Below the pieces are notes generated by a model. That model made no database searches and was not told the origin of the DNA. It worked only from the letters and a program-made list of their open reading frames with translations. From CAVUEG01 sp963740525 (GTDB lineage: Bacteria; Actinomycetota; Actinomycetes; Propionibacteriales; Nocardioidaceae), in assembly GCA_963740525.1 (NCBI GenBank), contig CAVUEG010000010.1, positions 124,001 through 188,000 on the forward strand: 64,000 nt of DNA, given 5' to 3'. How positions within the stretch are numbered: position 1 is the first letter of the stretch; every line of letters starts with the position of its first letter. Positions 33,313-41,511 of this stretch are shown in pieces. The translations under genes were made by a program, and so were the position numbers.

Positions 33313-33318
33313 GTTCTA
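33313..33318 (-). promoter_or_regulatory. -10 box of the leaderless VOC gene
   Basis: TAGAAC on the minus strand, six bases before the ATG at 33306; no ribosome site is present. Confidence 0.4.
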
Positions 33319-33351
33319 CCGGTCGAGGAGAACGCGTTCCACCCTGGTCGC

Positions 33352-33357
33352 TAGCAT
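33352..33357 (+). promoter_or_regulatory. -10 box of the leaderless prolyl isomerase gene
   Basis: TAGCAT seven bases before the ATG at 33365, without a ribosome site. Confidence 0.5.
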
Positions 33358-33364
33358 CGGCGCC

Positions 33365-34039
33365 ATGCAGACCCGACTCGCCACCGTTGCCCTCCTGCTC
33401 GCCTTCGCCGTCTCGGCCTGTGGAAGCGATGCACCGGCGGCCGCGCCGCAGGCCAAGGACAAGGCCACGGCCACCGGGTCCGCCCAAAGCCGCGGCGGGT
33501 GCACCTTCTCCCCCGACGGCACGCCTGCCAAGCCGGTGAGCCCGCCCTCAGGGCCCCCGGCCACCGGGACCGTCTCATTGACCATGAAGACGAACCAGGG
33601 CGACCTGCACCTCAGCCTGGACGCCGACGCGACCCCTTGCACCGTGACCTCGTTCGTCTCGCTGGCGAAGCAGGGGTACTTCGACGGGACCCAGTGCCAC
33701 CGGCTGACCACCGAGGGCATCAAGGTGCTCCAGTGCGGCGACCCGACGGCCACGGGTTCCGGCGGCCCCGGCTATCGGTTCGACGACGAGCTCACCGGGG
33801 GTGAGACCTACTCGGCCGGGACCCTGGCGATGGCGAACGCCGGCCCGGACACCAACGGCTCGCAGTTCTTCTTCGTGTACGGCGACTCCCGACTCTCCCC
33901 GGCGTACACCGTCTTCGGCTCGGTCGACGCCGCGTCGCTGAAGATCCTCAGGAGCATCGCCCAGGCCGGATCGGACAGCTCCAACGGCCCGGGCGACGGC
34001 GCCCCCAACACGCCGGTCACGATCGGCTCCGTGTCCTAG
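33365..34039 (+). CDS. Cyclophilin-type peptidyl-prolyl isomerase lipoprotein
   Basis: An exported prolyl isomerase for folding outside the membrane. The N-terminus MQTRLATVALLLAFAVSACGSD is a lipoprotein signal with lipobox VSAC (Cys about residue 18), which would be a substrate of the Lnt encoded at 21.4 kb. After an Ala/Lys/Pro-rich linker, the cyclophilin domain (about residues 73-224) has TVTSFVSLAKQGYFDGTQCHR, AMANAGPDTNGSQFFF and AYTVFGSV. The conserved RxxxxFxxQ of high-activity cyclophilins reads HRLTTEGIKVLQ, so activity may be lower. ATG at 33365 rather than an upstream ATG in the VOC gene. Confidence 0.88.
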   Translation: MQTRLATVALLLAFAVSACGSDAPAAAPQAKDKATATGSAQSRGGCTFSPDGTPAKPVSPPSGPPATGTVSLTMKTNQGDLHLSLDADATPCTVTSFVSLAKQGYFDGTQCHRLTTEGIKVLQCGDPTATGSGGPGYRFDDELTGGETYSAGTLAMANAGPDTNGSQFFFVYGDSRLSPAYTVFGSVDAASLKILRSIAQAGSDSSNGPGDGAPNTPVTIGSVS

Positions 34040-34065
34040 CGGGCTCGTCAGGAGCAGTCGGGACC

Positions 34066-34503
34066 TCAGGCGGTCAGGGCCACGAAGCGGTCGAGGATCA
34101 GCGCCCAGTCGGTGAACTTGGCCCGGTAGGCGCCGTTCTCCGGCGTCCAGCCGCCGTGGGTCAGCTCCACCTCGCACCCTGCGCGGGTCGCGTGGAAGCG
34201 GACGTCGACGCGGCTCGGCACCTCGTCGGGCTGGGCGAGCGTGAACGTGTGCGCGATCTCGATGTCCCGCTGGAAGACCAGCACCTCTCCCCAGTCGTGC
34301 GTCTCCCCGGTCGTGTGCCGCTCGACGATGCGACCACCCACTGCCGGCTCGATCGTCACCGTCTCGAAGGTGTCGGGGTTCGCGGTGTACATCGGGTGCC
34401 ACCACTCCCCGATCCGTTCGACGTACGTCGCGAAGGCCGTCGACACGTCGCAGGAGAGGTCGGCGTTCCACAGCAGCGGGCTGAGGTCGAAGCGGGTGTC
34501 CAT
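34066..34503 (-). CDS. SRPBCC (AHSA1/START-like) domain protein
   Basis: A 145-residue single-domain protein of the Bet v1-like fold. The opening LLWNADLSCDVSTAFATYVERIGEWW and IEPAVGGRIVERHTTGETHDWGEVLVF are typical of activator-of-Hsp90-like (AHSA1) proteins, and the C-terminal helix YRAKFTDWALILDRFVALTA closes the pocket. Ligand unknown. Start ATG 34503, seven bases from a TAGGTT box; a TTG nine bases earlier is an alternative. It is convergent with the isomerase gene. Confidence 0.82.
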   Translation of the reverse strand: MDTRFDLSPLLWNADLSCDVSTAFATYVERIGEWWHPMYTANPDTFETVTIEPAVGGRIVERHTTGETHDWGEVLVFQRDIEIAHTFTLAQPDEVPSRVDVRFHATRAGCEVELTHGGWTPENGAYRAKFTDWALILDRFVALTA

Positions 34504-34510
34504 GCGGTCC

Positions 34511-34516
34511 AACCTA
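34511..34516 (-). promoter_or_regulatory. -10 box of the leaderless SRPBCC gene
   Basis: TAGGTT on the minus strand, seven bases before the ATG at 34503. Confidence 0.5.
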
Positions 34517-34571
34517 TGACAGCGACCCGGTCGCGCAAGAGCCCCCGCCCCCGCGTTCGGTTCGGTTCGGT

Positions 34572-35012
34572 TCAGCTGCGCTCGAGGATCTCCTTGAGTC
34601 GGGCCAGGTCCTTGCTGGTCGCGCGGCGCATCGCCTTCTCCATCACGGGTGCCGCCAGCCTCGAGAACCCGGCCGGCTCCCCCGTGTTGTGCAGCGTCAT
34701 CCGGGTCCGGCGCGGCCCGGCTTCGGCCCAGGTGTACGTCGTCTGCATCGGGAACGGACCGTCAGCGGTGCGCATCACGAGTCGCTCACCGGGCACTAGC
34801 TCGGCCACCTCGTAGGTGTAGGCGAGCCGACGCCCGAGGAACTGGGCGACGAAGTCCATCCGCGACCCCACGCCCACCGGCGGCGCGGTCTGCCAGTCGA
34901 CCGACTTGATGTTGGCGTACCAGGTGGGCGCGTTCGACGGGTCTCCGGCGTACGCCGCGACCACGTCGACCGGCTGCTCGATCACCGTCTCGACCTCGAC
35001 GTCAACGGCCAT
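34572..35012 (-). CDS. SRPBCC-family (polyketide cyclase-like) protein
   Basis: A 146-residue Bet v1-like protein. VETVIEQPVDVVAAYAGDPSNAPTW (start), VGVGSRMDFVAQFLGRRLAYTYEV and the strand PMQTTYTWAEAG followed by the C-terminal helix AAPVMEKAMRRATSKDLARLKEIL match the SRPBCC pattern. Ligand unknown. The ATG at 35012 lies 11 bases inside the end of the upstream acetyltransferase gene, so the two are coupled. Last gene of a three-gene leftward unit (OsmC, GNAT, SRPBCC). Confidence 0.85.
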   Translation of the reverse strand: MAVDVEVETVIEQPVDVVAAYAGDPSNAPTWYANIKSVDWQTAPPVGVGSRMDFVAQFLGRRLAYTYEVAELVPGERLVMRTADGPFPMQTTYTWAEAGPRRTRMTLHNTGEPAGFSRLAAPVMEKAMRRATSKDLARLKEILERS

Positions 35013-35565
35013 GATGCCTCCTCCATTCGTCCTCCAGCAGGGCGTAGACCGCCTCGTCGGTCCACTCCCCCTTCGTACACGCGTTGCGGACGAAGTGCGC
35101 CTCGCGACGCATGCCCAGCTTGGCCAGCACCCGTGCCGAGGCATCGTTGCGCGCGTCGATCCGGCCGACGACCCGGTGCAGGCCGACCTGTGCGAACGCG
35201 ATCTCCAGCATCGCCTCCGCACCCTCGGTGGCGTAGCCCCGCCCGGCCATCGCGGCGTCGATGATGTAGCCCACCTCTCCCCCACGGTGGGCGGTGCTGC
35301 GCAGGAACAGCACGAACTCTCCGACGAACCGCCCTGTGACCCGCTCGAACCCGGCCAGGGTCAGAGCGTCGTCGTCCTTGTCCAGGTGCGGCTCCAGGTG
35401 ACGGGTCAAGGCCTCCAGCGAGGCAGCGCGGTCCCGTGGCTCCCACGGCAGGTAGCGGACCAGCTCGGGCGGCGCATGCATGGCGGCGTACGCGTCCAGG
35501 TCGTCGGTGGTGAAAGGGCGCATCCGCAGACGCTCGGTCTCCACCGTGTGCTGGCGGAAGTCCAT
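35002..35565 (-). CDS. GNAT-family acetyltransferase, RimJ/RimL-like
   Basis: A 187-residue acetyltransferase of the RimJ/RimL type. TERLRMRPFTTDDLDAYAAM is the family opening; GEVGYIIDAAMAGRGYATEGAEAML holds the acetyl-CoA pyrophosphate loop (RGYATEG), and VVGRIDARNDASARVLAKLGMRREAHF is the diagnostic C-terminal strand-helix. Its substrate could be a ribosomal protein N-terminus or a small amine; not predictable. The start overlaps the OsmC stop by one base (TGATG); the ATG here is chosen over a longer reading. Confidence 0.88.
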   Translation of the reverse strand: MDFRQHTVETERLRMRPFTTDDLDAYAAMHAPPELVRYLPWEPRDRAASLEALTRHLEPHLDKDDDALTLAGFERVTGRFVGEFVLFLRSTAHRGGEVGYIIDAAMAGRGYATEGAEAMLEIAFAQVGLHRVVGRIDARNDASARVLAKLGMRREAHFVRNACTKGEWTDEAVYALLEDEWRRHHGR

Positions 35566-35993
35566 CAGGGCACCAGCCGTACGGCGACCGCGGTGGGCAC
35601 CTGCACGGTCCGGCTGACCGTGCAGAGCCGCTCCTCGGACGCTCGTACGGCGCGCGGCAGCGCGCCGCGGGCACGGTCGCCCGCCTCGCCCTCGGGAAAC
35701 GTGACCGAGTAGGTCACCTCGATGTCGCGCAGCACGTTGCCCTCGACGTCGTCGCGGACCTTGGTGGCCTCGACGTGCACGTCGAACGCTTCTGGCTCGG
35801 AACGCTTCACGGTGATGAAGTCGACGTCGATCGCGCCGCATCCTGCGATCGCCGCCAGCAGCAGCTCCACGGGGGTGAACCGGTCGTCCTCGCCGGTGCC
35901 GAGATCCAGGGTGCCGCCCCGGAGGTTGGTGGCGCGGTAGGAACCGAGCCCGAGGCGGGTGAGATCAACCTGACGCAACGAATCCTCGTTCAT
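35565..35993 (-). CDS. OsmC-family protein
   Basis: A 142-residue OsmC-like protein, a family of thiol peroxidases using two Cys. The Cys pair is present: AIAGCGAIDVDFI (about residue 52) and EERLCTVSRTVQV (about 124), along with DRFTPVELLLAA. The length is normal. It is leaderless, with TAGGGT six bases upstream, and shares an overlapping promoter with the divergent flavin-reductase-like gene. It starts a leftward unit with the acetyltransferase and an SRPBCC protein. Role likely in organic-peroxide defence. Confidence 0.88.
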   Translation of the reverse strand: MNEDSLRQVDLTRLGLGSYRATNLRGGTLDLGTGEDDRFTPVELLLAAIAGCGAIDVDFITVKRSEPEAFDVHVEATKVRDDVEGNVLRDIEVTYSVTFPEGEAGDRARGALPRAVRASEERLCTVSRTVQVPTAVAVRLVP

Positions 35994-35999
35994 GGGTCC

Positions 36000-36009
36000 A
36001 CCCTACGAT
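36000..36009. promoter_or_regulatory. Overlapping divergent leaderless -10 boxes
   Basis: TAGGGT (minus, 36000-36005, for OsmC) and TACGAT (plus, 36004-36009, for the flavin-reductase-like gene) share two bases, each six bases from its start codon. The two starts are only 22 bases apart, so both cannot be opened at once. Confidence 0.6.
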
Positions 36010-36015
36010 CGACCC

Positions 36016-36615
36016 ATGCGCACCGAGCTGACCGTCGGCGACGAGGGCGTGAACGCCTACCGGCTGCTCACCTCGATCGTGGTTCCCCGTCCGATCGCCT
36101 GGGTGTCGACGCTCGACGCCGACGGGGTGGGCAACCTCGCGCCGCACTCCTTCTTCAACGTGGCGTGCGCGAACCCGCCGATCGTGTCGTTCTCGTCGGT
36201 CGGCGAGAAGGACACCCTGCGCAACGTGCAGGCCACCGGCGAGTTCGTGGTCAACCTGGCGAGCCTCCCGATGCTCGAGCAGATCAACAACTCCAGCGCC
36301 CGGTTCGACGCCGGGACCAGCGAGGCCGAGGCCCTCGGTGTCGAGCTGGAGCCAAGCCGGCTGGTCCGTCCCCCTCGGGTGCGTCACTCCCCCGCTGCCC
36401 TGGAGTGCCGGCTGCACTCGACGCATCTGCTCGGCGACTCGACCCTGATCCTCGGAGAGGTGCTGCTGATCGCGGTGGACGAGGAGACCCTCGTCGATGG
36501 GCTGCCGGCCATCGAGCGGCTCCAGCCACTCTCCCGGCTCGGACGCAACCAGTGGGGGCTGCCGCCCGAGCCCATCGCGGTCGACCGGCCCGGTCGGCCC
36601 GAGGACATCCACTGA
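36016..36615 (+). CDS. Flavin reductase-like/FMN-binding protein
   Basis: A 199-residue split-barrel flavoprotein. ELTVGDEGVNAYRLLTSIVVPRPIAWVST (opening), GVGNLAPHSFFNVACANPPIV and VGEKDTLRNVQATGEFVVNLA are the conserved core that binds FMN in flavin reductases and flavoprotein oxygenases. The final residues (LPPEPIAVDRPG) match short family members. It may pair with a monooxygenase elsewhere. The ATG at 36016 is leaderless; its partner is the divergent OsmC gene. It is convergent with the acyl-CoA dehydrogenase four bases away. Confidence 0.87.
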   Translation: MRTELTVGDEGVNAYRLLTSIVVPRPIAWVSTLDADGVGNLAPHSFFNVACANPPIVSFSSVGEKDTLRNVQATGEFVVNLASLPMLEQINNSSARFDAGTSEAEALGVELEPSRLVRPPRVRHSPAALECRLHSTHLLGDSTLILGEVLLIAVDEETLVDGLPAIERLQPLSRLGRNQWGLPPEPIAVDRPGRPEDIH

Positions 36616-36619
36616 CCGG

Positions 36620-37765
36620 TCAGAGGCCGAGGTCCCGCCCGATCAGCTCCTTCATGATCTCGTTCGAGCCCGCCCAGATCTTCGTGACCCGGGCATCGCG
36701 CCAGGCCCGGGCGACGCGGTACTCGTTCATGTAGCCGTACCCCCCGTGCAGCTGAACACAGGCGTCGAGGACGTCGTTCTGGACGTCGGCGGTCCACCAC
36801 TTTGCCTTGGCCGCGTCGATCGGGGTGAGCTCTCCGGCCATGTGCGCGAGCACGCACTGGTCGACGTACGCCTGGGAGACCTCGATCTTGGTGTAGAGCT
36901 CGGCAAGGGTGAACTTGTTGTACTGGAACGCGCCGACGGCCTGGCCGAAAGCCTTGCGGTCCTTGGTGTACTGCAGCGTCTCGTCGAGGATCTGCGCGGC
37001 GTGCGCGACGTTCGTGATCGAGGAGCCGAGGCGCTCCTGCGGGAGCCAGTTCATCATGTGGATGAAGCCCTCATCGAGCGTCCCGATGAGGTTCTCGGCA
37101 GGGATCCGTACGTCCTCGAAGAACAGCTCAGCGGTGTCCGACTCGGTCTGCCCGACCTTGTCGAGCTTGCGGCCCCGGCTGAAGCCGTCCATCCCGGCCT
37201 CGACGCCGAAGAGCGAGATCCCTCGGGCCTTCTTCTCGGGATCGGTGCGCGCGGCGACGATCACCAGGTCCGCGGAGTAGCCGTTGGTGATGAAGGTCTT
37301 GGAGCCGTTCAACACCCAGCCGTCGCCGTCCTTGACCGCGGTCGTCTTCAGGGCGGCGAGGTCCGAACCGCCCGAGGGCTCCGTCATGCCGATCGCGGTG
37401 AGGATCTCCCCCGAGCAGAAGCCGGGCAGCCAGCGCTCGCGCTGCTCCTCGGTGGTCAGGTGGACGAGGTACGGCGCGACGATGTCGGCGTGGATCCCGA
37501 AGGTCGAGGCCATCGTCATCGAGACCTTGGCCAGCTCCTCGGTGAGGACCGCGTTGTAGCGGTAGTCGCCGGCCTCGGAGCCGCCGTACTGCTCGGGGAC
37601 CTCGAGGCCGAGAAGCCCCTGCTTGCCCGCCTCGATCCAGATCTCGCGCGGCAGCGCCTTGGCCTCGATGTGCTCCTCGACGTGCTCCCGCACGTGGCGG
37701 TCCAGGAACTCGCGGACGGAGGAGCGGAACGCCTCATGGTCGGCGTCGTAGATCGTGCGCTTCAC
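36620..37765 (-). CDS. Acyl-CoA dehydrogenase
   Basis: FAD-dependent alpha,beta-dehydrogenation of an acyl-CoA (381 residues). Family features: YRYNAVLTEELAKVSMTMA, AIGMTEPSGGSDLAALKTTA (FAD/substrate loop), LNGSKTFITNGYSADL, DRKAFGQAVGAFQYNKF and the terminal IWAGSNEIMKELIGRDL. The catalytic Glu of medium-chain enzymes (IYEGT) is Ala here, while a Glu sits in ILDETLQYTKDRKAFG, the position used by long-chain and isovaleryl-CoA types, so I place it in the LCAD-like group. GTG start with GAGG upstream. Substrate chain length inferred only. Confidence 0.88.
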   Translation of the reverse strand: MKRTIYDADHEAFRSSVREFLDRHVREHVEEHIEAKALPREIWIEAGKQGLLGLEVPEQYGGSEAGDYRYNAVLTEELAKVSMTMASTFGIHADIVAPYLVHLTTEEQRERWLPGFCSGEILTAIGMTEPSGGSDLAALKTTAVKDGDGWVLNGSKTFITNGYSADLVIVAARTDPEKKARGISLFGVEAGMDGFSRGRKLDKVGQTESDTAELFFEDVRIPAENLIGTLDEGFIHMMNWLPQERLGSSITNVAHAAQILDETLQYTKDRKAFGQAVGAFQYNKFTLAELYTKIEVSQAYVDQCVLAHMAGELTPIDAAKAKWWTADVQNDVLDACVQLHGGYGYMNEYRVARAWRDARVTKIWAGSNEIMKELIGRDLGL

Positions 37766-37838
37766 GGCTCACCTCGGCAGTCGGGGAAGGCCATCCTCCC
37801 AGCCGTCGGCCGCGTGGTCATCCCCCGAGCGGTGTGAC

Positions 37839-38597
37839 TCAGCCCGCAGTGCAGGAGCCGAACATCCGGTGGCTGAACAGCGCGGGTAGGTCGTGGCGCA
37901 GCTCTCGGTCCGGGTACGTGACGCGGGTGTGGGAGTCGGTCCGGGTGGCCTCGCCGGCGTCCAGGGCGTACTCCGTGGTCCGCACGTCCCAGGTCAGCAC
38001 CACACCCGGAGGCTCCGTCAGCTTCGCGGTCACCAGGACGACGCCCCCGTCCCTGCAGTCGAGAAGAGCCAGGCTCTGCTCCACGTCGGTGGCCACGAAG
38101 GGCACGAGTGGAGCACCGTCACCGGCGCTCACTTCGACCAGGCGTCCGTCGGCGGACCCCAGCAGGTGCTGCTGGAAGCCACCGCGCGGGTGTTGCTCCT
38201 GGATCGCGAGGTACGACGGACCGTCGGCGGCCGGACGCACGGCCCGAGCGGTGCTCGGGTCCGTCAAGGCGCCGAGAGAGACCCCGGAGACGACGTCACC
38301 CACCCGGGCGACCACCACTCCCCCGCACGGCCCGGGGCCGGCTCCGGTCCAGGAGAGGTTCGACTTCCCGCCGTCCCCGGTCAGGTCCAGCGCGAGCAAC
38401 GGCTGCGCCTGCTGGACCACGGGGTCGTCGGCGCCGCAGCCGGGCACGACCACCGCGGTTCTCTCGACCACGGGCGCCTCGTCCCCCGAGACCGAGCGGG
38501 TGGCTCCGCAGCCGGCGAGTGTGGCGGCCAGACTGACCAGACTGACCAGGCTCGCGCCGAGACGGATCGAACGGGTCCGACCGAGAAGTGGGCTCAT
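37839..38597 (-). CDS. Putative lipoprotein of unknown function
   Basis: A 252-residue protein with a lipoprotein signal: an Arg-rich start, a hydrophobic run and the lipobox LAGC (Cys about residue 30), followed by a GATRSVSGDEAP linker. The mature region contains CGGVVVARVGDVVSGVSLGAL and a C-terminal VLTWDVRTTEYALDAGEATRTD, but no domain I recognise. Four Cys remain in the mature chain (PGCGAD, GPCGG, LLDCRDG, GSCTAG), the last near the C-terminus. Likely surface-anchored. Start ATG 38597; function unknown. Confidence 0.72.
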   Translation of the reverse strand: MSPLLGRTRSIRLGASLVSLVSLAATLAGCGATRSVSGDEAPVVERTAVVVPGCGADDPVVQQAQPLLALDLTGDGGKSNLSWTGAGPGPCGGVVVARVGDVVSGVSLGALTDPSTARAVRPAADGPSYLAIQEQHPRGGFQQHLLGSADGRLVEVSAGDGAPLVPFVATDVEQSLALLDCRDGGVVLVTAKLTEPPGVVLTWDVRTTEYALDAGEATRTDSHTRVTYPDRELRHDLPALFSHRMFGSCTAG

Positions 38598-38662
38598 GCG
38601 AATGGGACGCCGTCGCGCCAGCCCGGGTTCCCTGGTGCGTGCCACAGGCACGACCGTAGCGG

Positions 38663-38827
38663 TCAGCGACCGAGCAGCGAGCTCTGCGCCTCGGAGATCC
38701 GCGCCAACCTGGCCTGAAGGCGTCGCTCCCGGTTGGCCAGCACGATGACGCGTCCTCGCGCCAGCTCGCGGGCTTCCGCGCGCCGGGAGTTCCCGATACC
38801 GCGTGCGACGTCCATGACCGTGCTCAT
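38663..38827 (-). CDS. 54-residue basic small protein
   Basis: A short leftward gene starting MSTVMDVARGIGNSRRAEA and ending SEAQSSLLGR, with many Arg and Ala and no membrane segment or signal. The ribosome site AGGAAGA is well placed nine bases before the ATG, which supports translation. It is in a 460-bp gap between the lipoprotein gene and pepN. The sequence upstream on the minus strand (38860-38920) is locally AT-rich and may hold its promoter, but no clean -35/-10 was found. No family recognised. Confidence 0.55.
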   Translation of the reverse strand: MSTVMDVARGIGNSRRAEARELARGRVIVLANRERRLQARLARISEAQSSLLGR

Positions 38828-39049
38828 TGCTGTCTTCCTGCTCTCTGTGTTCCCGGGGCGGTGGCCCCGATGCGTAATAGACTGCCACCCGAAGGCGACT
38901 CTTACATGTTAGCGCTCCATCGGGGTCGGTTCCTGCCATTTCGCACGTGATGTCGCCCACCACCTGAGTCGGGCGCCGTCGCGCCGGTCCGTACGTCGGG
39001 CTGACGCGCCGCAGGACGCAACACGTTGGCGCCGCGCCGGGAGGGCGGC

Positions 39050-39055
39050 TAGCGT
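39050..39055 (+). promoter_or_regulatory. -10 box of the leaderless pepN gene
   Basis: TAGCGT six bases before the GTG at 39062. Confidence 0.5.
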
Positions 39056-39061
39056 GCGCGG

Positions 39062-41509
39062 GTGCCAAGTCTGCAGCTCCATGAAGCCAAAGCCCGGTTC
39101 GACCTCCTGGAGGTGACCGGGTACGACCTCACCCTCGACCTCGCGTCTGACGAGGAGACGTTCCGGTCGACGACCCGGATCACGTTCACGAGCAGGGGCG
39201 GTGAGACCTTCCTCGACGTCAAGCCCACGGAGCTGCTGTCGGTCCGTCTGAACGGAACCCCGCTGGACGTGACCCTGCTCGAGGACGGCCGCTTCCCGCT
39301 GCCTCGCACCGAGGGCGAGAACGAGCTCGTCGTCGACGCGGTGATGGGTTTCCGCAACGACGGCGAGGGCCTGCACCGTGCGGTCGACCTGGCCGACGGC
39401 AAGACCTATGTCTACGGGATGTCGTTCCTCGACTGCGGGCCCAGCATCTTCGCCTGCTTCGACCAGGCCGACCTCAAGGCGCCGTACACGCTCCACGTGA
39501 GCGCACCCCAGGACTGGATCGTCGTCGGCAACGGTCGCGGCCGAGCAGGTCGAGCCCGGGCGCTGGGAGCTCGCCACGACACCCCCGCTGTCGACGTACT
39601 TCGTCACGCTGGTCGCCGGGCCCTACCACCAGGTGATGGACGAGCACGACGGCATCACCCTCGGCCTGGAGTGCCGCGCCTCGCTCGCGCCGCACCTGGA
39701 CCGCGACCTCGACGAGCTGTTCGGCGTGACCAAGGCCTGCTTCGACGAGTTCCACCGGATGTTCGGGATCCGCTACGCCTTCGGCGACTACCACCAGGCC
39801 TTCGTGCCGGAGTTCAACGCCGGAGCCATGGAGAACCCCGGCTGCGTCACCTTCCGCGACCCGATGATCTTCACCTCCAAGGTGACCCGGGACGAGCGCC
39901 TCTTCCGCGCCGAGGTGATCGCGCACGAGATGGCACACCAGTGGTTCGGGAACCTCGTGAGCCCGAAGTGGTGGGACGACCTCTGGCTCAACGAGTCGTT
40001 CGCGGAGTACATGGGCGCCCGCGTCACCGCGACCGTCACCGAGTACGACGACATGTGGGTGCAGGACGCCTTCACCCGCAAACCCTGGGGGCTGCTCTCC
40101 GACCTGCGGCCCTCCACCCACCCGGTCGCGGGCAACGGGGCCCTGGACGCCACGGCGGCGCTGCAGGACTTCGACGGGATCTCCTACGCCAAGGGATCGG
40201 CCGCACTCAAGCAGCTCAACGCACGGCTGGGTGACGACGTCTTCCTCGGCGGCGCCATCGACCACTTCACCCGTCACCGGTTCGGCAACGCCACCATGGC
40301 CGACCTCTTCGGGTCGTGGGAGCGGGCGGGTGCCGAGGACCTCGAGCACTGGACGTCCGGCTGGCTGAGGACGGCAGGACCGGACCACATCCGGCTCGAC
40401 CGGGAGCGCTCCGTCCTGGTCAAGACCCCACCGGTGGCACACCCGGCCGACCGGACCCATGCGTTCTCCGTCGCGATCGCCACCGAGGACGGCTGGCACC
40501 GGGTCCCGGTCACGGTCAGCGGGGAGACCACACCGGTGCCGGCGCTCGCGGCGAGTCCCGACGCGGCCGTGATCCTCGACCCGGCCGAGGAGACCTGGGC
40601 GGTCTTCACCCTCGACGACGCCACCGTGACCGCGCTACCCGACCGGTTCGCGCACATGCACGACCCCCTGATGCGGGCAGCCGTGTGGGGTGCGGTGCGC
40701 AACGGGGTGAACAGCGCGACGCTCCGGCTCGAGAACGCACTCTCGATCGTCGAGGCCGGCCTGCCGGTGGAGGACACCGACGTCGGGGTCGTCCGGGTCA
40801 ACTACTTCGCACAGAGCCGGGTGGTCGCATGGTCCCTGGACCCCGCGGCGGCCGCCGACCGCTACCTCGAGGTGCTCAGGCCGTGCCTGGACCGGGCCAC
40901 TCCCGACTCCGGCGTCCAGCTCGCCCTCTTCCAGGGACTGGTGTCGTGCACCCTCGACGCGGCCGAGCTGCGCCGCTGGCTCGAGGGCGCCGGCCTCCCG
41001 ACGGGCTGGCCCTCGACCGGGAGCTCCGCTGGCGGATCCTGACCAGGTTGGCGGTCCTCGGCGAGACCGACCGCGACGAGCTCGATGCCGCCCTCGCAGC
41101 CGACCACGACGCTGAGTCCAAGGTCGACCACGCCCGCAGCATGGCCTCACTGCCCGATGCCGCGGTCAAGGCATGGGCCTGGGAGGCGTTCCTCGGCAAC
41201 CAGAAGCTCTCCAACTACGAGCTGGAGGCGGTGGGCCTCGGCATGTGGCAGCGCGGTCAGGAGGACCTGACGGCACCGTACGTCGAGCGCTTCTTCGAGG
41301 AGCTGCCCGGTCTCGTCCGGGCGCACCACGGCTGGGTCCTCGGAGACGTCACGGAGTCGTACTTCCCGCGGCTGTCGTTCGATCCGACGACCCTGGCCCG
41401 AGCCGATGAGCTGATCGCCCGGGACGGCCTCGACCTCACCATCCACCGCAAGCTCGTCGACTGCACCGACGACCTGCGCCGGGCCGTCGCGGTCCGGTCG
41501 CTCGGCTGA
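39062..41509 (+). pseudogene. pepN: Aminopeptidase N (M1), two frameshifts
   Basis: Zinc aminopeptidase, about 815 residues originally. The conserved parts are GAMENPGCVTF (substrate-binding) and HEMAHQWFGNLVSPKWWDD with the downstream Glu of NESFAEYMGA, the HExxH-x18-E zinc site. Two single-base faults split it: an extra base near 39530-39540 (after VVGNG, followed by EQVEPGRWELATTPPLS) and a missing base near 41005-41015 (after WLEGAGLP; continuing LALDRELRWRILTRLAVLGE). Both breaks are in otherwise well-conserved sequence, so consensus error is likely. GTG start, leaderless. Confidence 0.9.
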
Positions 41510-41511
41510 CC

